Assembly: GCF_030209755.1 (NCBI RefSeq)
Contig: NZ_JARVRH010000027.1
Span: forward strand, 62,001 to 126,000
Origin: Arthrobacter sp. efr-133-TYG-118
Lineage (GTDB): Bacteria; Actinomycetota; Actinomycetes; Actinomycetales; Micrococcaceae
DNA: 64,000 nucleotides
Reading direction: 5' to 3'
Made by a program: the position numbers and the translations under genes. Below the pieces are notes generated by a model. It was not told the DNA's origin. It did no database searches and worked only from the letters and a program-made list of their open reading frames with translations. Every line of letters begins with the position of its first letter. Position 1 is the stretch's first letter. Shown here piece after piece: positions 9,240-17,348 of this stretch.

Positions 9240-10736
9240 CTAGACCCCGGCAGGCTCCAACGTTGCCTTCGGCTCCAGGTCAACGGCGACACTGCGTGCC
9301 GGGAACGACGGCGGGTTCACGCCGGCCATTTCCTCCATGACGCGCACTACCTGGCAGGAGTAGCCGAATTCGTTGTCGTACCAGACGTAGACCACGAGGT
9401 TCTTGTCGTTGGCGATGGTGGCCAGGCCGTCCACGATGCCCGCACGGCGGGAGCCGACGAAGTCCGTGGAGACGACCTCGGGTGAGTCGATGAAGTCGAT
9501 CTGCTTGCGCAGCTCCGAGTGCAGGGACATCTCGCGAAGGTAGTTGTTGACTTCCTCCTTCGTGGTTCCCTTTTCAAGGTTCAGGTTCAGGATCGCCATC
9601 GACACGTCAGGGGTGGGAACGCGGATCGCGTTGCCGGTCAGCTTGCCCTGCAGTTCCGGGAGGGCCTTCGCCACCGCCTTGGCCGCACCTGTTTCGGTGA
9701 TGACCATGTTCAGGGCGGCCGAGCGGCCGCGGCGGTCGCCCTTGTGGAAGTTGTCGATCAGGTTCTGGTCGTTCGTGAACGAGTGCACCGTTTCCACGTG
9801 TCCGTGGATGACGCCGAACTTGTCGTTGAGTGCCTTGAGCACGGGAGTGATGGCGTTCGTGGTGCACGAAGCCGCGGTGACGATCGTGTCCGTGTCCTCG
9901 ATGGAGGAGTGGTTGATGCCGTGGACGATGTTCTTCAGCTCACCCTTGCCCGGAGCCGTGAGCAGCACGCGCGCGACACCCTTGCTCTGCAGGTGCTGGG
10001 ACAGGCCCTCGGCGTCACGCCAGCGGCCCGTGTTGTCGACCACCAGGGCATCCTTGATCCCGTAGGCCGTGTAGTCGACGGTGGAGGGGTTGTCCGAGTA
10101 GATGACCTGGATCTGGACACCGTTGGCCGTAATCGTGTTGCCGGCCTCGTCCACGCGGATGGTGCCCTCGAAGGAACCGTGCACGGAGTCGCGCCGCAGC
10201 AGGCTGGCGCGCTTGACGAGGTCGTTCTCGGCGCCCTTGCGGACCACGATGGCGCGCAGGCGCAGGCCGTGCCCGCCGCCGGCCTTTTCGATCAGGAGGC
10301 GCGCCAGCAGGCGGCCGATGCGGCCGAAACCGTAAAGAACGACGTCGGTGCTGGTCCGGTCGTCCGCGCCGCGGCGCCCCACAACCCCGGCAAGTTCGGC
10401 GCGGAGGAAGTCTTCCAACGGCGTTCCCGGGGCCTCGGCCTTGTACTTCTCGTTCAGGCGGGCGATGTCGATCGCGGCGGCCCCGAGTTCAAGTTCGGCC
10501 AGCGTGTTCAGTAGCGGCGCGGTTTCCTCGAGCAGGAGTTCGTCCTTGCTCATCCGGCGCGCAAAACGGTGGGCTTTCAGGATGTTCATCGACGACTTGT
10601 TGATGAGGCTGCGCCCGTGGATGCTCGTCACCACGTTGTTCTCACGGTACAGCCGGCCGATCACCGGAATCATGGCCTCGGCCAGCGCTTCGCGGCCCAT
10701 CCACGTATCAAGACAAGAATCTGATGACTGGCTCAC
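9240..10736 (-). CDS. gap: Glyceraldehyde-3-phosphate dehydrogenase, long form
   Basis: NAD(P)-dependent oxidation of glyceraldehyde-3-phosphate to 1,3-bisphosphoglycerate in glycolysis or gluconeogenesis. At 498 residues it carries an N-terminal extension of about 130 residues absent from the classical ~335-residue enzyme; this long form is typical of several actinobacteria. Markers are the Rossmann GFGRIGRLLAR (about 135), the catalytic AASCTTNAITP (Cys near 289), TDFVGSRRAGI, and WYDNEFGYSCQVV near the end. GTG at 10736 is preceded by AGGAAGG. Confidence 0.93.
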   Translation of the reverse strand: MSQSSDSCLDTWMGREALAEAMIPVIGRLYRENNVVTSIHGRSLINKSSMNILKAHRFARRMSKDELLLEETAPLLNTLAELELGAAAIDIARLNEKYKAEAPGTPLEDFLRAELAGVVGRRGADDRTSTDVVLYGFGRIGRLLARLLIEKAGGGHGLRLRAIVVRKGAENDLVKRASLLRRDSVHGSFEGTIRVDEAGNTITANGVQIQVIYSDNPSTVDYTAYGIKDALVVDNTGRWRDAEGLSQHLQSKGVARVLLTAPGKGELKNIVHGINHSSIEDTDTIVTAASCTTNAITPVLKALNDKFGVIHGHVETVHSFTNDQNLIDNFHKGDRRGRSAALNMVITETGAAKAVAKALPELQGKLTGNAIRVPTPDVSMAILNLNLEKGTTKEEVNNYLREMSLHSELRKQIDFIDSPEVVSTDFVGSRRAGIVDGLATIANDKNLVVYVWYDNEFGYSCQVVRVMEEMAGVNPPSFPARSVAVDLEPKATLEPAGV

Positions 10737-10758
10737 AGAACTACCTTCCTAGGGTCAG

Positions 10759-10780
10759 CTACATACGTCCTCGTACGTAG
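10759..10780. promoter_or_regulatory. Inverted repeat in gap leader
   Basis: CTACATACG and CGTACGTAG form a 9-bp inverted repeat with one mismatch and a four-base spacer, 23 bases upstream of the gap start. It could be an operator or an mRNA leader hairpin. No regulator can be named. Confidence 0.3.
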
Positions 10781-10856
10781 ATGGCGGCCGCCCGGAGTAA
10801 TCCTGCGGCACTGGCATCGGCGGGACTTCGGTCTGCCCGGACACCTCGAACGCTGC

Positions 10857-10894
10857 AAAGAAAAACCGCCGGCTGCGAACGCAGAACCGGCGGT
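10857..10894 (-). terminator. Terminator downstream of the rnpB 3' end
   Basis: On the minus strand ACCGCCGG / CCGGCGGT enclose a 14-base loop, followed by a U-rich run (TTTTTCTTT). It lies about 90 bases beyond the rnpB 3' terminus and before gap. It probably ended rnpB transcription before phage insertion and now lies on the host side of the junction. Confidence 0.75.
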
Positions 10895-10980
10895 GGAACT
10901 TCTACGTTCACTGTCCATTCTAAGGTCTGGCACGGGACCTCTTGGCCGCCGGAATGCGTGAATTCACTCACACACGGCTG

Positions 10981-11025
10981 AGGGATGGGTTGACCGATAC
11001 GCCGGGTTCTGTGCTTACCTGCCCT
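10981..11025 (-). ncRNA. rnpB: RNase P RNA, 3'-terminal fragment
   Basis: On the minus strand 11012-10994 read ACAGAACCCGGCGTATCGG and continue to TCAACCCATCCC. This is the conserved 3' end of bacterial type A RNase P RNA (E. coli has ACAGAACCCGGCTTATCGG). Nothing resembling the rest of rnpB lies upstream; integrase coding sequence begins at 11053. The fragment is therefore the displaced 3' end left by integration, and an intact gene is expected at the other prophage end, outside the window. Confidence 0.72.
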
Positions 11026-11052
11026 TGACCTGCGGAAACGTTTCGCGGGGCG
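10981..11052. other. Prophage attachment-site region (left junction)
   Basis: This stretch joins the displaced rnpB 3' end to the integrase stop and must contain the hybrid att site. The core is probably within the rnpB sequence 10985-11020. A perfect palindrome GAAACGTTTC at 11035-11044 could be an integrase arm site. The whole gap between gap and integrase (10737-11052) holds only leader, terminator, rnpB fragment and att site; no gene is supported. Confidence 0.65.
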
Positions 11053-12180
11053 TCACTGGGGTGTTGGGAGAATCAAGCCGTCGCTGAGCGCTGACGCCCG
11101 GGTGTCGTCGTCCGGGAACATGTGGGCGTAGGTGTTCAAAGTCTCGTGAGCGTCCTTGTGTCCGAGGCGGTGCGCGACGGCGACCGGGGACATGCCGCCC
11201 TGGATCAGGATGCTTGCGTGGTAGTGCCTGAGCTGGTGCCAGCCGTCGCCTATGTCGCCGTGCTTGGCCTCGCGGATGGTCTCGCGGACTTCCCGCCAGA
11301 TGTCACTGGCAGTGTTCCGGAGGATCGCCCCGCGGAAGGTGTTGCCGAACACGAGGCCGCCGGCGTTGGCCGGGCCTTCCTTGAGGGTCTTGAGGAGTTC
11401 CACGGTCGCGGGTCCGATGGCGATGCTGCGGATGCTGGAGCGCGTCTTGGGCGGCCCCCACACTGGTGTGCGGGAGTTCGTGCCGATGAACTGCCGGTCC
11501 ACGCGGACCGTGCCGGTGCGCAGGTTCACCCTGTCCCACGTCAGTCCGCGCATTTCGCTGCTGCGCATCCCCGTGGCAGCACAAAAGGCCACCATCGGCC
11601 GGTAGTGAGCCTGCATGGTGTTGGCGATGCGCTGCACCTGTTCCGTGGGCAGGGGGACGATGGGGACGTGTTCGATTTTGGGCATGCGGATGCCGACGCA
11701 TGGGGATGCGTCTAGGTGGCCGTCGAGCACGGCGGCTTTCATCATTGACGCCAGGTACCCGTAGCTGACCTTGACGGTTGCTGGGGCGAGTGTCCGGGAC
11801 CAGGTGAGGACGGCGGCTTGGACTTCCTGTCTGGTGATGTCTTCGAGCGCCCTGCCGGTGAAGGAGGGGAGCACGTCGTTGCGCATCCGCCGGTCGATGT
11901 TCACCCGGGAGGAGTCGCGTTGGTGGATCTGTTGTTCCTGCCACGATGCCGCGTAGTCCTCGAACAGGGTCCGGCGGGCGTCCACAGGCCGGTACACGCC
12001 TTTATGGAGGTCTCCGCGTACTTCGTCCAGCTTGGCTTGCGCGGCGGCTTTCACAGCGAAGCTGGCGCTACGACGGCGGCCGTCAGGTTCGATCCAGTTG
12101 ACACGCCAGCGCAGGCCCTGCCCGTAGCGGTCGGTGCGTGTTTTATCCTTCCTTTGCCAGCGGTCTTCTATGGCGGCCAT
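11053..12180 (-). CDS. int: Phage integrase, tyrosine recombinase
   Basis: 375-residue site-specific recombinase integrating the prophage next to itself. An N-terminal arm-binding domain (1-60, GQGLRWRVNWIEPDG) is followed by a SAM-like core-binding domain (about 70-160) and the catalytic domain. The catalytic domain has Arg in GMRSSEMRGL (about 205), HQLRHYHAS (about 313), the LGHKDAHETLNTY pair with His near 340 and the nucleophile Tyr near 350. It is transcribed with the repressor upstream, whose stop lies one base before its ATG. It lies directly at the att site, as expected. Confidence 0.95.
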   Translation of the reverse strand: MAAIEDRWQRKDKTRTDRYGQGLRWRVNWIEPDGRRRSASFAVKAAAQAKLDEVRGDLHKGVYRPVDARRTLFEDYAASWQEQQIHQRDSSRVNIDRRMRNDVLPSFTGRALEDITRQEVQAAVLTWSRTLAPATVKVSYGYLASMMKAAVLDGHLDASPCVGIRMPKIEHVPIVPLPTEQVQRIANTMQAHYRPMVAFCAATGMRSSEMRGLTWDRVNLRTGTVRVDRQFIGTNSRTPVWGPPKTRSSIRSIAIGPATVELLKTLKEGPANAGGLVFGNTFRGAILRNTASDIWREVRETIREAKHGDIGDGWHQLRHYHASILIQGGMSPVAVAHRLGHKDAHETLNTYAHMFPDDDTRASALSDGLILPTPQ

Positions 12181-12181
12181 G

Positions 12182-12913
12182 TCAGGCTACGTGTGGGTCG
12201 TCGTGGTGTTGGGCTTCGTGTTGGGCGGCTATGAGTTCTTTGGCCATGTTCTGCAGGATCGCCCGGGAGGATGCGGGTAGGTTACCGGCCCCGGCGAGCA
12301 CCAGCGCGTCACTGGTGGCGTCTTCGACTTCCAGGCCGAGGGACACGGCGCAGGCCATCACCACTTCGGTAATGGACACGCCCAAGCCGCGGGCGAGCCC
12401 TTGGATGGTGTTGGCTTTGGGGAACGCGTCGATGCCATCCGCGATGATCTGCTGCAGCCGTCTCGGCGTAGGGTCGCCACCGCAGGCGTCGGACAGGGAC
12501 GCTATGGTGCGTCCGGCTCGTTTGGATTCTATGAGTCGGCGTAATCCGCGTTCGCCTTTGGGGCCGCCGCCGGTCGTGGGCACGGCCGCCATTACGCCGG
12601 TGTCCGCGGACCATGACCAGCCGGCTTGTTCGCCGGGCCAGAGCTCGGTGAGTACGGCTTGTACGTCTTCGCGTCCGGCGGCGGCGAATTCCTCTCCGGA
12701 TACGCCGACGACGCGGGCCATGCGGGCGAGTGTTTCGGCGGGCGCGACGATGTGGATCGATTGTCCTTGGCCGATTGCCTGGTAACCGTTGACGATGTTG
12801 CGCCAGCGGGTGTCTGACATGCCGGCTAGCTCGGCTGCTTTTCGTGCTGACATGCCCTTACGTCTTTGGGCGTCTTGCAGGAGCTTCCCCTCGGGGGTCT
12901 GTAGCGTGTTCAT
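12182..12913 (-). CDS. Immunity repressor, HTH protein
   Basis: 243 residues with an N-terminal helix-turn-helix (about 20-48, MSARKAAELAGMSDTRWRNI) and a second HTH-like segment (about 155-190). A middle Trp-rich linker carries ELWPGEQAGW. It is the first gene of the leftward lysogenic transcript and faces a divergent early promoter. No protease domain of the LexA/CI type is seen, so induction by RecA self-cleavage is not predicted. Likely targets are the TWCGCGWA and TTCGCAT sites described below; this is inference. Confidence 0.82.
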   Translation of the reverse strand: MNTLQTPEGKLLQDAQRRKGMSARKAAELAGMSDTRWRNIVNGYQAIGQGQSIHIVAPAETLARMARVVGVSGEEFAAAGREDVQAVLTELWPGEQAGWSWSADTGVMAAVPTTGGGPKGERGLRRLIESKRAGRTIASLSDACGGDPTPRRLQQIIADGIDAFPKANTIQGLARGLGVSITEVVMACAVSLGLEVEDATSDALVLAGAGNLPASSRAILQNMAKELIAAQHEAQHHDDPHVA

Positions 12914-13000
12914 TCAGCTATCCTTTCTGTGAAATACCTGATAGTCAATGTTCGCATTCTATCGCGTGAGATTGCATTTTTCCTGAGCGAATTAATCCAA

Positions 13001-13029
13001 TCATTTGTTTTATAAGTTCGCGTTGTCAA
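13001..13029 (-). promoter_or_regulatory. Leftward promoter for repressor-integrase
   Basis: On the minus strand TTGACA (13029-13024) is followed after 18 bases by AATGAT. It lies about 90 bases upstream of the repressor start with a 16-bp palindrome immediately upstream. A second -10-like TAGAAT at 12961-12956 adjoins a TTCGCAT site. The whole control region (12914-13263, AT-rich) holds no convincing gene. Confidence 0.5.
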
Positions 13030-13031
13030 CA

Positions 13032-13047
13032 GTAGTTCGCGAACTAC
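13032..13047. promoter_or_regulatory. Operator palindrome, probable repressor site
   Basis: GTAGTTCGCGAACTAC is a perfect 16-bp palindrome directly upstream of the leftward TTGACA box. Its TTCGCGAA centre recurs as TWCGCGWA in six of the seven intergenic elements of the early region (degenerate in the one at 25053), which suggests a common binding protein. Confidence 0.6.
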
Positions 13048-13142
13048 AACCGTGTAATTCCGAATCCCGCATTTATTACGCAGATTTTCCCTAGTTTCCC
13101 AAGGATTCCCCAAGGTTACCCCAAGGACTCATGCAAACATAC

Positions 13143-13172
13143 TTGCAGTTCGCATGAGTGTGGGCCTATATT
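13143..13172 (+). promoter_or_regulatory. Rightward early promoter with operator
   Basis: TTGCAG (13143-13148) and TATATT (13167-13172) are 18 bases apart, about 90 bases before the first early gene. A TTCGCAT site (13149-13155) sits right behind the -35 box, where a bound repressor would block polymerase. Confidence 0.6.
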
Positions 13173-13263
13173 TAGTCCACCGAACGGAGGTAGTTAGCGC
13201 GGACCACCCGTCAGGGGGCGGAGAACCGGCACTGCCGAACAAGGGGAAAAGGAACTGCCTGCA

Positions 13264-13689
13264 ATGAACGAAAACGACGCCCCGGGTCTCGGGCGCTCGA
13301 ACACAGCAACAGCCACCGACGTGCTGCTCATGCACGCCTACCACGAATGCGAAGACGGACAAAACACCGCAGCATGCGGGCACCGCTTCGGTTCCGACCG
13401 GATCGACCCAACCGGCATGCACGTAGAAACCTGCGGCGTGTGCCTGGACTTCATCAAACTCCCATGCGGAAGGTGGCACAGCATGACCCGAGAACCCGAC
13501 CTCACCGCCATGCAGGCCGCAGAAGAACTGCAGGTCTGCGCCAAAACGGTCCGCACACTGTGCGCCCAGGGCAAGATCGTTTCCTACCGCGTCGGAGTCA
13601 CGCCCGGCAGCCGGACGGCACCGATCCGCATCCGGCGCCGCGACCTCGAAAAGTACAAGGACTCCCAGCAGGGACCGTCCCGCCGATAA
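13264..13689 (+). CDS. Excisionase-like HTH protein
   Basis: 141 residues. The C-terminal ~65 residues (DLTAMQAAEELQVCAKTVRTL to RRRDLEKYK) form a winged HTH of the excisionase/MerR-like type. The N-terminal half has scattered Cys and His (HECEDG, ACGHRF, TCGVCLDF) that could bind zinc. ATG 13264 has AAAGGA 11-12 bases upstream. An internal ATG at 13483 has a better site (GGAAGGTGG) and would give a 68-residue Xis-sized protein, so both forms may be made. First gene of the rightward operon. Confidence 0.65.
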   Translation: MNENDAPGLGRSNTATATDVLLMHAYHECEDGQNTAACGHRFGSDRIDPTGMHVETCGVCLDFIKLPCGRWHSMTREPDLTAMQAAEELQVCAKTVRTLCAQGKIVSYRVGVTPGSRTAPIRIRRRDLEKYKDSQQGPSRR

Positions 13690-13766
13690 CGCGAAGCGGT
13701 CCGTTTCATGCAGCCGGGACGGACCAAAACGCAACCACCCCACCCACCCCTTTAGGAGAAAACCCC

Positions 13767-14009
13767 ATGTCACTCAAATCATTTTTTTTGCCACGCAAGG
13801 TAGTGCCGCTACCCACGGACGCGAAGTCAACGGTAATGGACGCAGAAGCACGCCGCCTGCACTTCCGCGCGGCCCTCGAAAACGCCCACAAAGACATCGT
13901 CATGGCGTCCGCCAGGCTGGAGCTCATCGGCACGGCACCGGCCGCTGACGACGGTGAACGTTGGGAACGCGCCCGCGCCGCCGTGAAGATCCTGCAGAGG
14001 GCCGTCTGA
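13767..14009 (+). CDS. Small hypothetical phage protein
   Basis: 80 residues starting behind TAGGAGAAAA. Mostly helical (AEARRLHFRAALENAHKDIV) with a basic N-terminus. No family is recognised. Its stop overlaps the ATG of the next gene, so the two are translationally coupled. Confidence 0.65.
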   Translation: MSLKSFFLPRKVVPLPTDAKSTVMDAEARRLHFRAALENAHKDIVMASARLELIGTAPAADDGERWERARAAVKILQRAV

Positions 14010-14254
14010 TGTCCTCCCATGCCTCAGAGGAACGCAACACCAAGCGGGCAGCCGCACGCCGCCGGCTACTGTCCGAAATCAAAAAGGCCGTCCGCACCAT
14101 CGAACGCGACATCGAGGCCCGGGACGCCCTGATCCGCCAGGCCGTCGCCGCCCGCGTCCCCCGGCAGGACATCATGGCCGCCACGGGCCTGTCCCGCTCC
14201 CGCATCTACCAGATCGCGACCGGCACCGACGCGCCGGAAAGTTCGCATAAGTAA
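14009..14254 (+). CDS. Small HTH DNA-binding protein
   Basis: 81 residues. An N-terminal basic helix (KRAAARRRLLSEIKKAVRTIERDIEARDAL is split by charged residues) precedes a resolvase-like helix-turn-helix, VPRQDIMAATGLSRSRIYQI. It starts on the last base of the previous stop. Possibly an early transcription regulator; no close relative is recognised. Confidence 0.65.
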   Translation: MSSHASEERNTKRAAARRRLLSEIKKAVRTIERDIEARDALIRQAVAARVPRQDIMAATGLSRSRIYQIATGTDAPESSHK

Positions 14255-14290
14255 GACCTTGCGCGAAGTTCGCATGTGCAATACGCTGAA
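14241..14290 (+). promoter_or_regulatory. Putative operator/promoter with two TTCGCAT sites
   Basis: Direct repeats of AGTTCGCAT at 14240-14248 and 14267-14275 flank TTGCGC, with TACGCT 17 bases after it as a weak -10. The arrangement resembles the early promoter at 13143, where the same heptamer follows the -35 box. Confidence 0.45.
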
Positions 14291-14324
14291 CATACAAAGC
14301 AGCCCGGACCGACCAAAGGAGAAC

Positions 14325-14711
14325 ATGATGCGTTTCTATCGACTCACCCGCCCCGAAGCAGAGACCACTGTCCGGGCGCTCGTGTCGAACTTCTACGACG
14401 AAACCCCCGCCGGCCTGTACGAGGAAGCGGACTTCCAGGACCTGGCCGAACAACTGTCGTGGATCCTGCACGGCACCGTAACCGTGGGTACCATCGCCCC
14501 CGTCTATGACGCGTTCGACGAACTCGCCCAAATCGAGAACGGCACCCACCACCGCATCCGCCGCAACGGCTCCTTCACGCTGGACAACACCCCCGACCTG
14601 CTCGACATCGTGGACACCCAGCTCCGTGAAGGCATCTGGTTCCTGCTCCAGTACGCCGGATTCAAAGCCCGCACGGACACGACCACCGTTCCCGAGGCGC
14701 TGGCAGCATGA
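14325..14711 (+). CDS. Hypothetical phage protein
   Basis: 128 acidic residues, starting at ATG 14325 behind AAAGGAG. There is no recognised domain; segments such as LTRPEAETTVRALVSNFY and TPDLLDIVDTQLREGIWFLL look helical. The stop overlaps the ATG of the following membrane peptide. Confidence 0.65.
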   Translation: MMRFYRLTRPEAETTVRALVSNFYDETPAGLYEEADFQDLAEQLSWILHGTVTVGTIAPVYDAFDELAQIENGTHHRIRRNGSFTLDNTPDLLDIVDTQLREGIWFLLQYAGFKARTDTTTVPEALAA

Positions 14712-14821
14712 ACCGCATCACCGGCCGCGTCCTCGGCCAACTGATCCTCGCCGGCATCCTGCTGATATTCCTGCTGGCCCCCACCGCATTTGTCACGCTG
14801 CTGACCGGCAGCGGATACTAA
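14708..14821 (+). CDS. 37-residue membrane peptide
   Basis: ATG overlaps the previous stop (ATGA). A single hydrophobic segment (LILAGILLIFLLAPTAFVTLL) follows a short basic N-terminus. Such one-helix peptides are common in phage early regions; the function is unknown. Confidence 0.5.
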   Translation: MNRITGRVLGQLILAGILLIFLLAPTAFVTLLTGSGY

Positions 14822-14837
14822 GGAGAATGAGAAAACC

Positions 14838-15695
14838 ATGACCACAACCGAAGCGGAACGCGTAATTTCTACGCCCGCCACTTCCAAACGTGCGGCCAAG
14901 GCACCGGAGAAGGGCCTGGCGTTCACGCACAACGGGCACCGGTACAAGCTCGACGGGCTCCCCGTCACGGGCGTGACCACGCTTATCGGCGGGGGCATCC
15001 CCAAGCCGGCGCTCGTGCGGTGGGCGCCGCGGGTCGTGGCTGAATGGGTCACCGACCCGGACAACCGGCCGCGCCTCGACGAACTCCTGAAAGGTGACGC
15101 CGACGCGGCCATCCGCGAACTCAAGGAACTCCCCACCAAGGTCCGTGACGAAGCCGGAATCCGCGGCACCGCAGTCCACGCCCTCGCGGAAGCACTGATC
15201 CACGGCGGCGAAGTCGAAGCCCCAGAAGACATCGCCCCGTTCGTCGAAGGCTACGCCGAGTTCCTGGACCTGTGGCAGATCACCCCGCTCCTGACCGAGC
15301 GGCCATGCGCAAACCGCACCGACTGGTGGGCAGGGACCTTTGACCTGTTCGCCACGTCCCCGCTTCTGGCCGGTGGAAAGCCGATCCAGATCGACCTCAA
15401 GACCTCCAAGGGCGTGTACGGGGAAACCGCGTTGCAGACTGCCGCGTACGCCAAGGCCGAGTTCTATCTCGACAAGGACGGCAACGAGCAGCACATCCCG
15501 GAGATTGCAGCGACCTACGTCGCGCACGTCACCGCCGAAGGCACCGCACTGTACGAACTGGCGAGGGACCGGGAGCAGATCGAGCAGCACTACCAGATGT
15601 TCCTTGCCGCCGCATACATCCACAAGACCGCGAAACTCCGTGACGCGATCATCACCGAACCACTCACCCCAACCGAAGGAACCGAAGCAGCATGA
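14838..15695 (+). CDS. RecB/Cas4-like exonuclease
   Basis: 285 residues of the PD-(D/E)XK superfamily used by phages to make 3' single-stranded ends for recombination. Nuclease landmarks are GTAVHALAEAL (His near 115), WAGTFDLFA (Asp about 167), QIDLKTS (Asp-x-Lys about 185) and LQTAAYAKAEF. It is paired with the RecT-like annealing protein whose ATG overlaps its stop, the usual exonuclease-annealase pair. Confidence 0.85.
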   Translation: MTTTEAERVISTPATSKRAAKAPEKGLAFTHNGHRYKLDGLPVTGVTTLIGGGIPKPALVRWAPRVVAEWVTDPDNRPRLDELLKGDADAAIRELKELPTKVRDEAGIRGTAVHALAEALIHGGEVEAPEDIAPFVEGYAEFLDLWQITPLLTERPCANRTDWWAGTFDLFATSPLLAGGKPIQIDLKTSKGVYGETALQTAAYAKAEFYLDKDGNEQHIPEIAATYVAHVTAEGTALYELARDREQIEQHYQMFLAAAYIHKTAKLRDAIITEPLTPTEGTEAA

Positions 15696-16618
15696 GCGAA
15701 GTAGCCACCATCCAGCAGCCGGGAGCACTCGCCGCACCGGCAGTGTTCACTCAGACCGCGACCGCAACCACCCGCAACCTCGAAGCGTGGGCGTCCGAAC
15801 TGACCCACGCCTATGCCATCGCCCAGACGATCTGTGGCACATCTTTTGTCCCGCAGCACTTCCGGGGGCAGCCCGAAGAATGCGCCGCCGCGATCCTTTA
15901 CGGCGACACCCTCGGCCTCGCCCCCATGGTCGCCGTCCGCTCCATCTACGTCGTCCACGGCACCCCCGCCCTGTACGCCCAGGCGATGCACGCCATCGCA
16001 ATCTCGAAGGGCCACGAGATTGAGCGCGTCTACGCCGACGAGGAGCGCGTCGAATTCCGGGCCCGCCGCCGCGGACAGCAGGCCTGGCAGAAGGTCGAGT
16101 GGACCATCGAACGCGCCAAGCGCGCCAAGTACACGTCTAACTCCAAGTACCAGGAAAACCCCATCGGGATGCTCACCGAGAAGTGCAAGGCAGAAGCCGC
16201 GAAACTCGTCGCCCCCGAAGCCCTGTCCGGTCTGAACTCCGTGGAAGAAATCGAGTTGGGCGACTACGACAACACCCCGCTCGAGCAGGTAGCCGAAGCG
16301 CCGGCCAAGCCGAAGCGCACCATCACCCGTAAACAGCAGCCCGCCCCCGCGCTGCCACCTGTGGTGAAGGAAGCGCCGGCCCCGGTCGAGGAACCGGCTG
16401 AGACGCCTGAACCTGATCGCCTGTTCGATGAAATCACCACCGCCCAGCTGACCAAGCTCAACATAATCCTCCACGAGCAGGGCCTCATGGAGCGCGAGGA
16501 CAAGCTGACCTACCTGTCCAACTACCTTGGGCGGCCCATCACGTCGTCCAAGGAACTGACCAAGCAGGAGGCGCACCGCCTGATCGACGAACACGAAATG
16601 GAAGCAGCTTCCCGGTGA
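15692..16618 (+). CDS. recT: RecT-like single-strand annealing protein
   Basis: 308 residues. The core (about 30-185) follows the RecT plan: ILYGDTLGLAPMVAVRSIYVVHGTPALYAQAM, then YADEERVEF, KYQENPIGMLTEKCKAEAAKL. A Pro/Ala-rich linker (about 205-235) leads to a C-terminal helical domain. It promotes annealing of DNA resected by the upstream exonuclease. ATG overlaps the exonuclease stop. Confidence 0.88.
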   Translation: MSEVATIQQPGALAAPAVFTQTATATTRNLEAWASELTHAYAIAQTICGTSFVPQHFRGQPEECAAAILYGDTLGLAPMVAVRSIYVVHGTPALYAQAMHAIAISKGHEIERVYADEERVEFRARRRGQQAWQKVEWTIERAKRAKYTSNSKYQENPIGMLTEKCKAEAAKLVAPEALSGLNSVEEIELGDYDNTPLEQVAEAPAKPKRTITRKQQPAPALPPVVKEAPAPVEEPAETPEPDRLFDEITTAQLTKLNIILHEQGLMEREDKLTYLSNYLGRPITSSKELTKQEAHRLIDEHEMEAASR

Positions 16619-16827
16619 CCCGGGCCATTTCGTTGGCCCTTCGTTGCAGCGGCGGGAAGGCAGTCTATGACGACTTTGCCGCCGCGAACCGGGTCGCCCA
16701 GCGAACCAATACCATCAGCCGGCGCACTGGCCGCACCACCCGAAAAGTCACGGCGTACCACTGCGCCGAACACAAAGGCTGGCATGTCACATCGCATACA
16801 CCCAAGAAAGAACGGAAAGCAGCATGA
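16615..16827 (+). CDS. Small phage protein with C/H residues
   Basis: 70 basic residues from a GTG overlapping the recT stop (GTGA). Motifs ALRCSGGKAVYDDFAAANRVA and YHCAEHKGWHVTSH look like a small single-domain protein with possible metal ligands. It sits between recT and ssb, overlapping both by four bases; no known function. Confidence 0.6.
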   Translation: MTRAISLALRCSGGKAVYDDFAAANRVAQRTNTISRRTGRTTRKVTAYHCAEHKGWHVTSHTPKKERKAA

Positions 16828-17318
16828 CTAACATCCTGACGATCACCGGCAATCTGACTGCCGATCCCGAGTTGCGCCGCACCCCGTCTGGCAGCCCGGT
16901 CACTAACTTCACCATCGCTGATACGCCGCGGACGAAGAACCCGCAGACGAACGAGTGGGTAGACGGGGAGACCCTGTTCATGCGTTGCGCGGTGTGGCGT
17001 GAAGCCGCTGAGAACGTGGCCGCGTCATTGACGAAGGGGATGCGGGTGACCGCGACGGGGAAGCTGAAGGCCCGCTCCTATGAAACGAAGGAGGGGGAGA
17101 AGCGTACCGCGATTGAGCTGGAAATCGAGGAAATAGGCCCTGCCCTCAAGTACGCGACGGCGAAGGTTACTCGCACCCAGGGCGACGGCCAGCAAGCCCA
17201 GCGCAACGGGGGCGCCCCGCAGCAATCAGGTAGCTGGGGCGGCCAGCCGCAGCAGTCGAGCGGTTGGGGCAGCACCCCGTCGGCGGCCGAGCCCGGTTGG
17301 GGCGAACCGAACTTCTAA
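16824..17318 (+). CDS. ssb: Single-stranded DNA-binding protein
   Basis: 164 residues. The OB-fold (1-110) opens TNILTITGNLTADPELRRT and holds WREAAENVAASLTKGMRV and TATGKLKARSYETKEG. A Gln/Gly-rich disordered tail follows, ending WGEPNF, a variant of the acidic SSB tip (usually DDIPF) that recruits partners. It belongs to the recombination-replication module with recT. Confidence 0.92.
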   Translation: MTNILTITGNLTADPELRRTPSGSPVTNFTIADTPRTKNPQTNEWVDGETLFMRCAVWREAAENVAASLTKGMRVTATGKLKARSYETKEGEKRTAIELEIEEIGPALKYATAKVTRTQGDGQQAQRNGGAPQQSGSWGGQPQQSSGWGSTPSAAEPGWGEPNF

Positions 17319-17348
17319 CCCAAGTCACCCCTGAAAGGAACCCGCACC

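Noticed and set aside
12910..13113. 67-residue minus-strand frame upstream of the repressor
   Set aside because: It covers the AT-rich promoter-operator region, overlaps the palindrome and -35 box, and has no ribosome site.
14838..15695. Cas4 of a CRISPR system
   Set aside because: The nuclease sits beside RecT and SSB, there is no repeat-spacer array and no other cas gene; it fits a phage recombination exonuclease.
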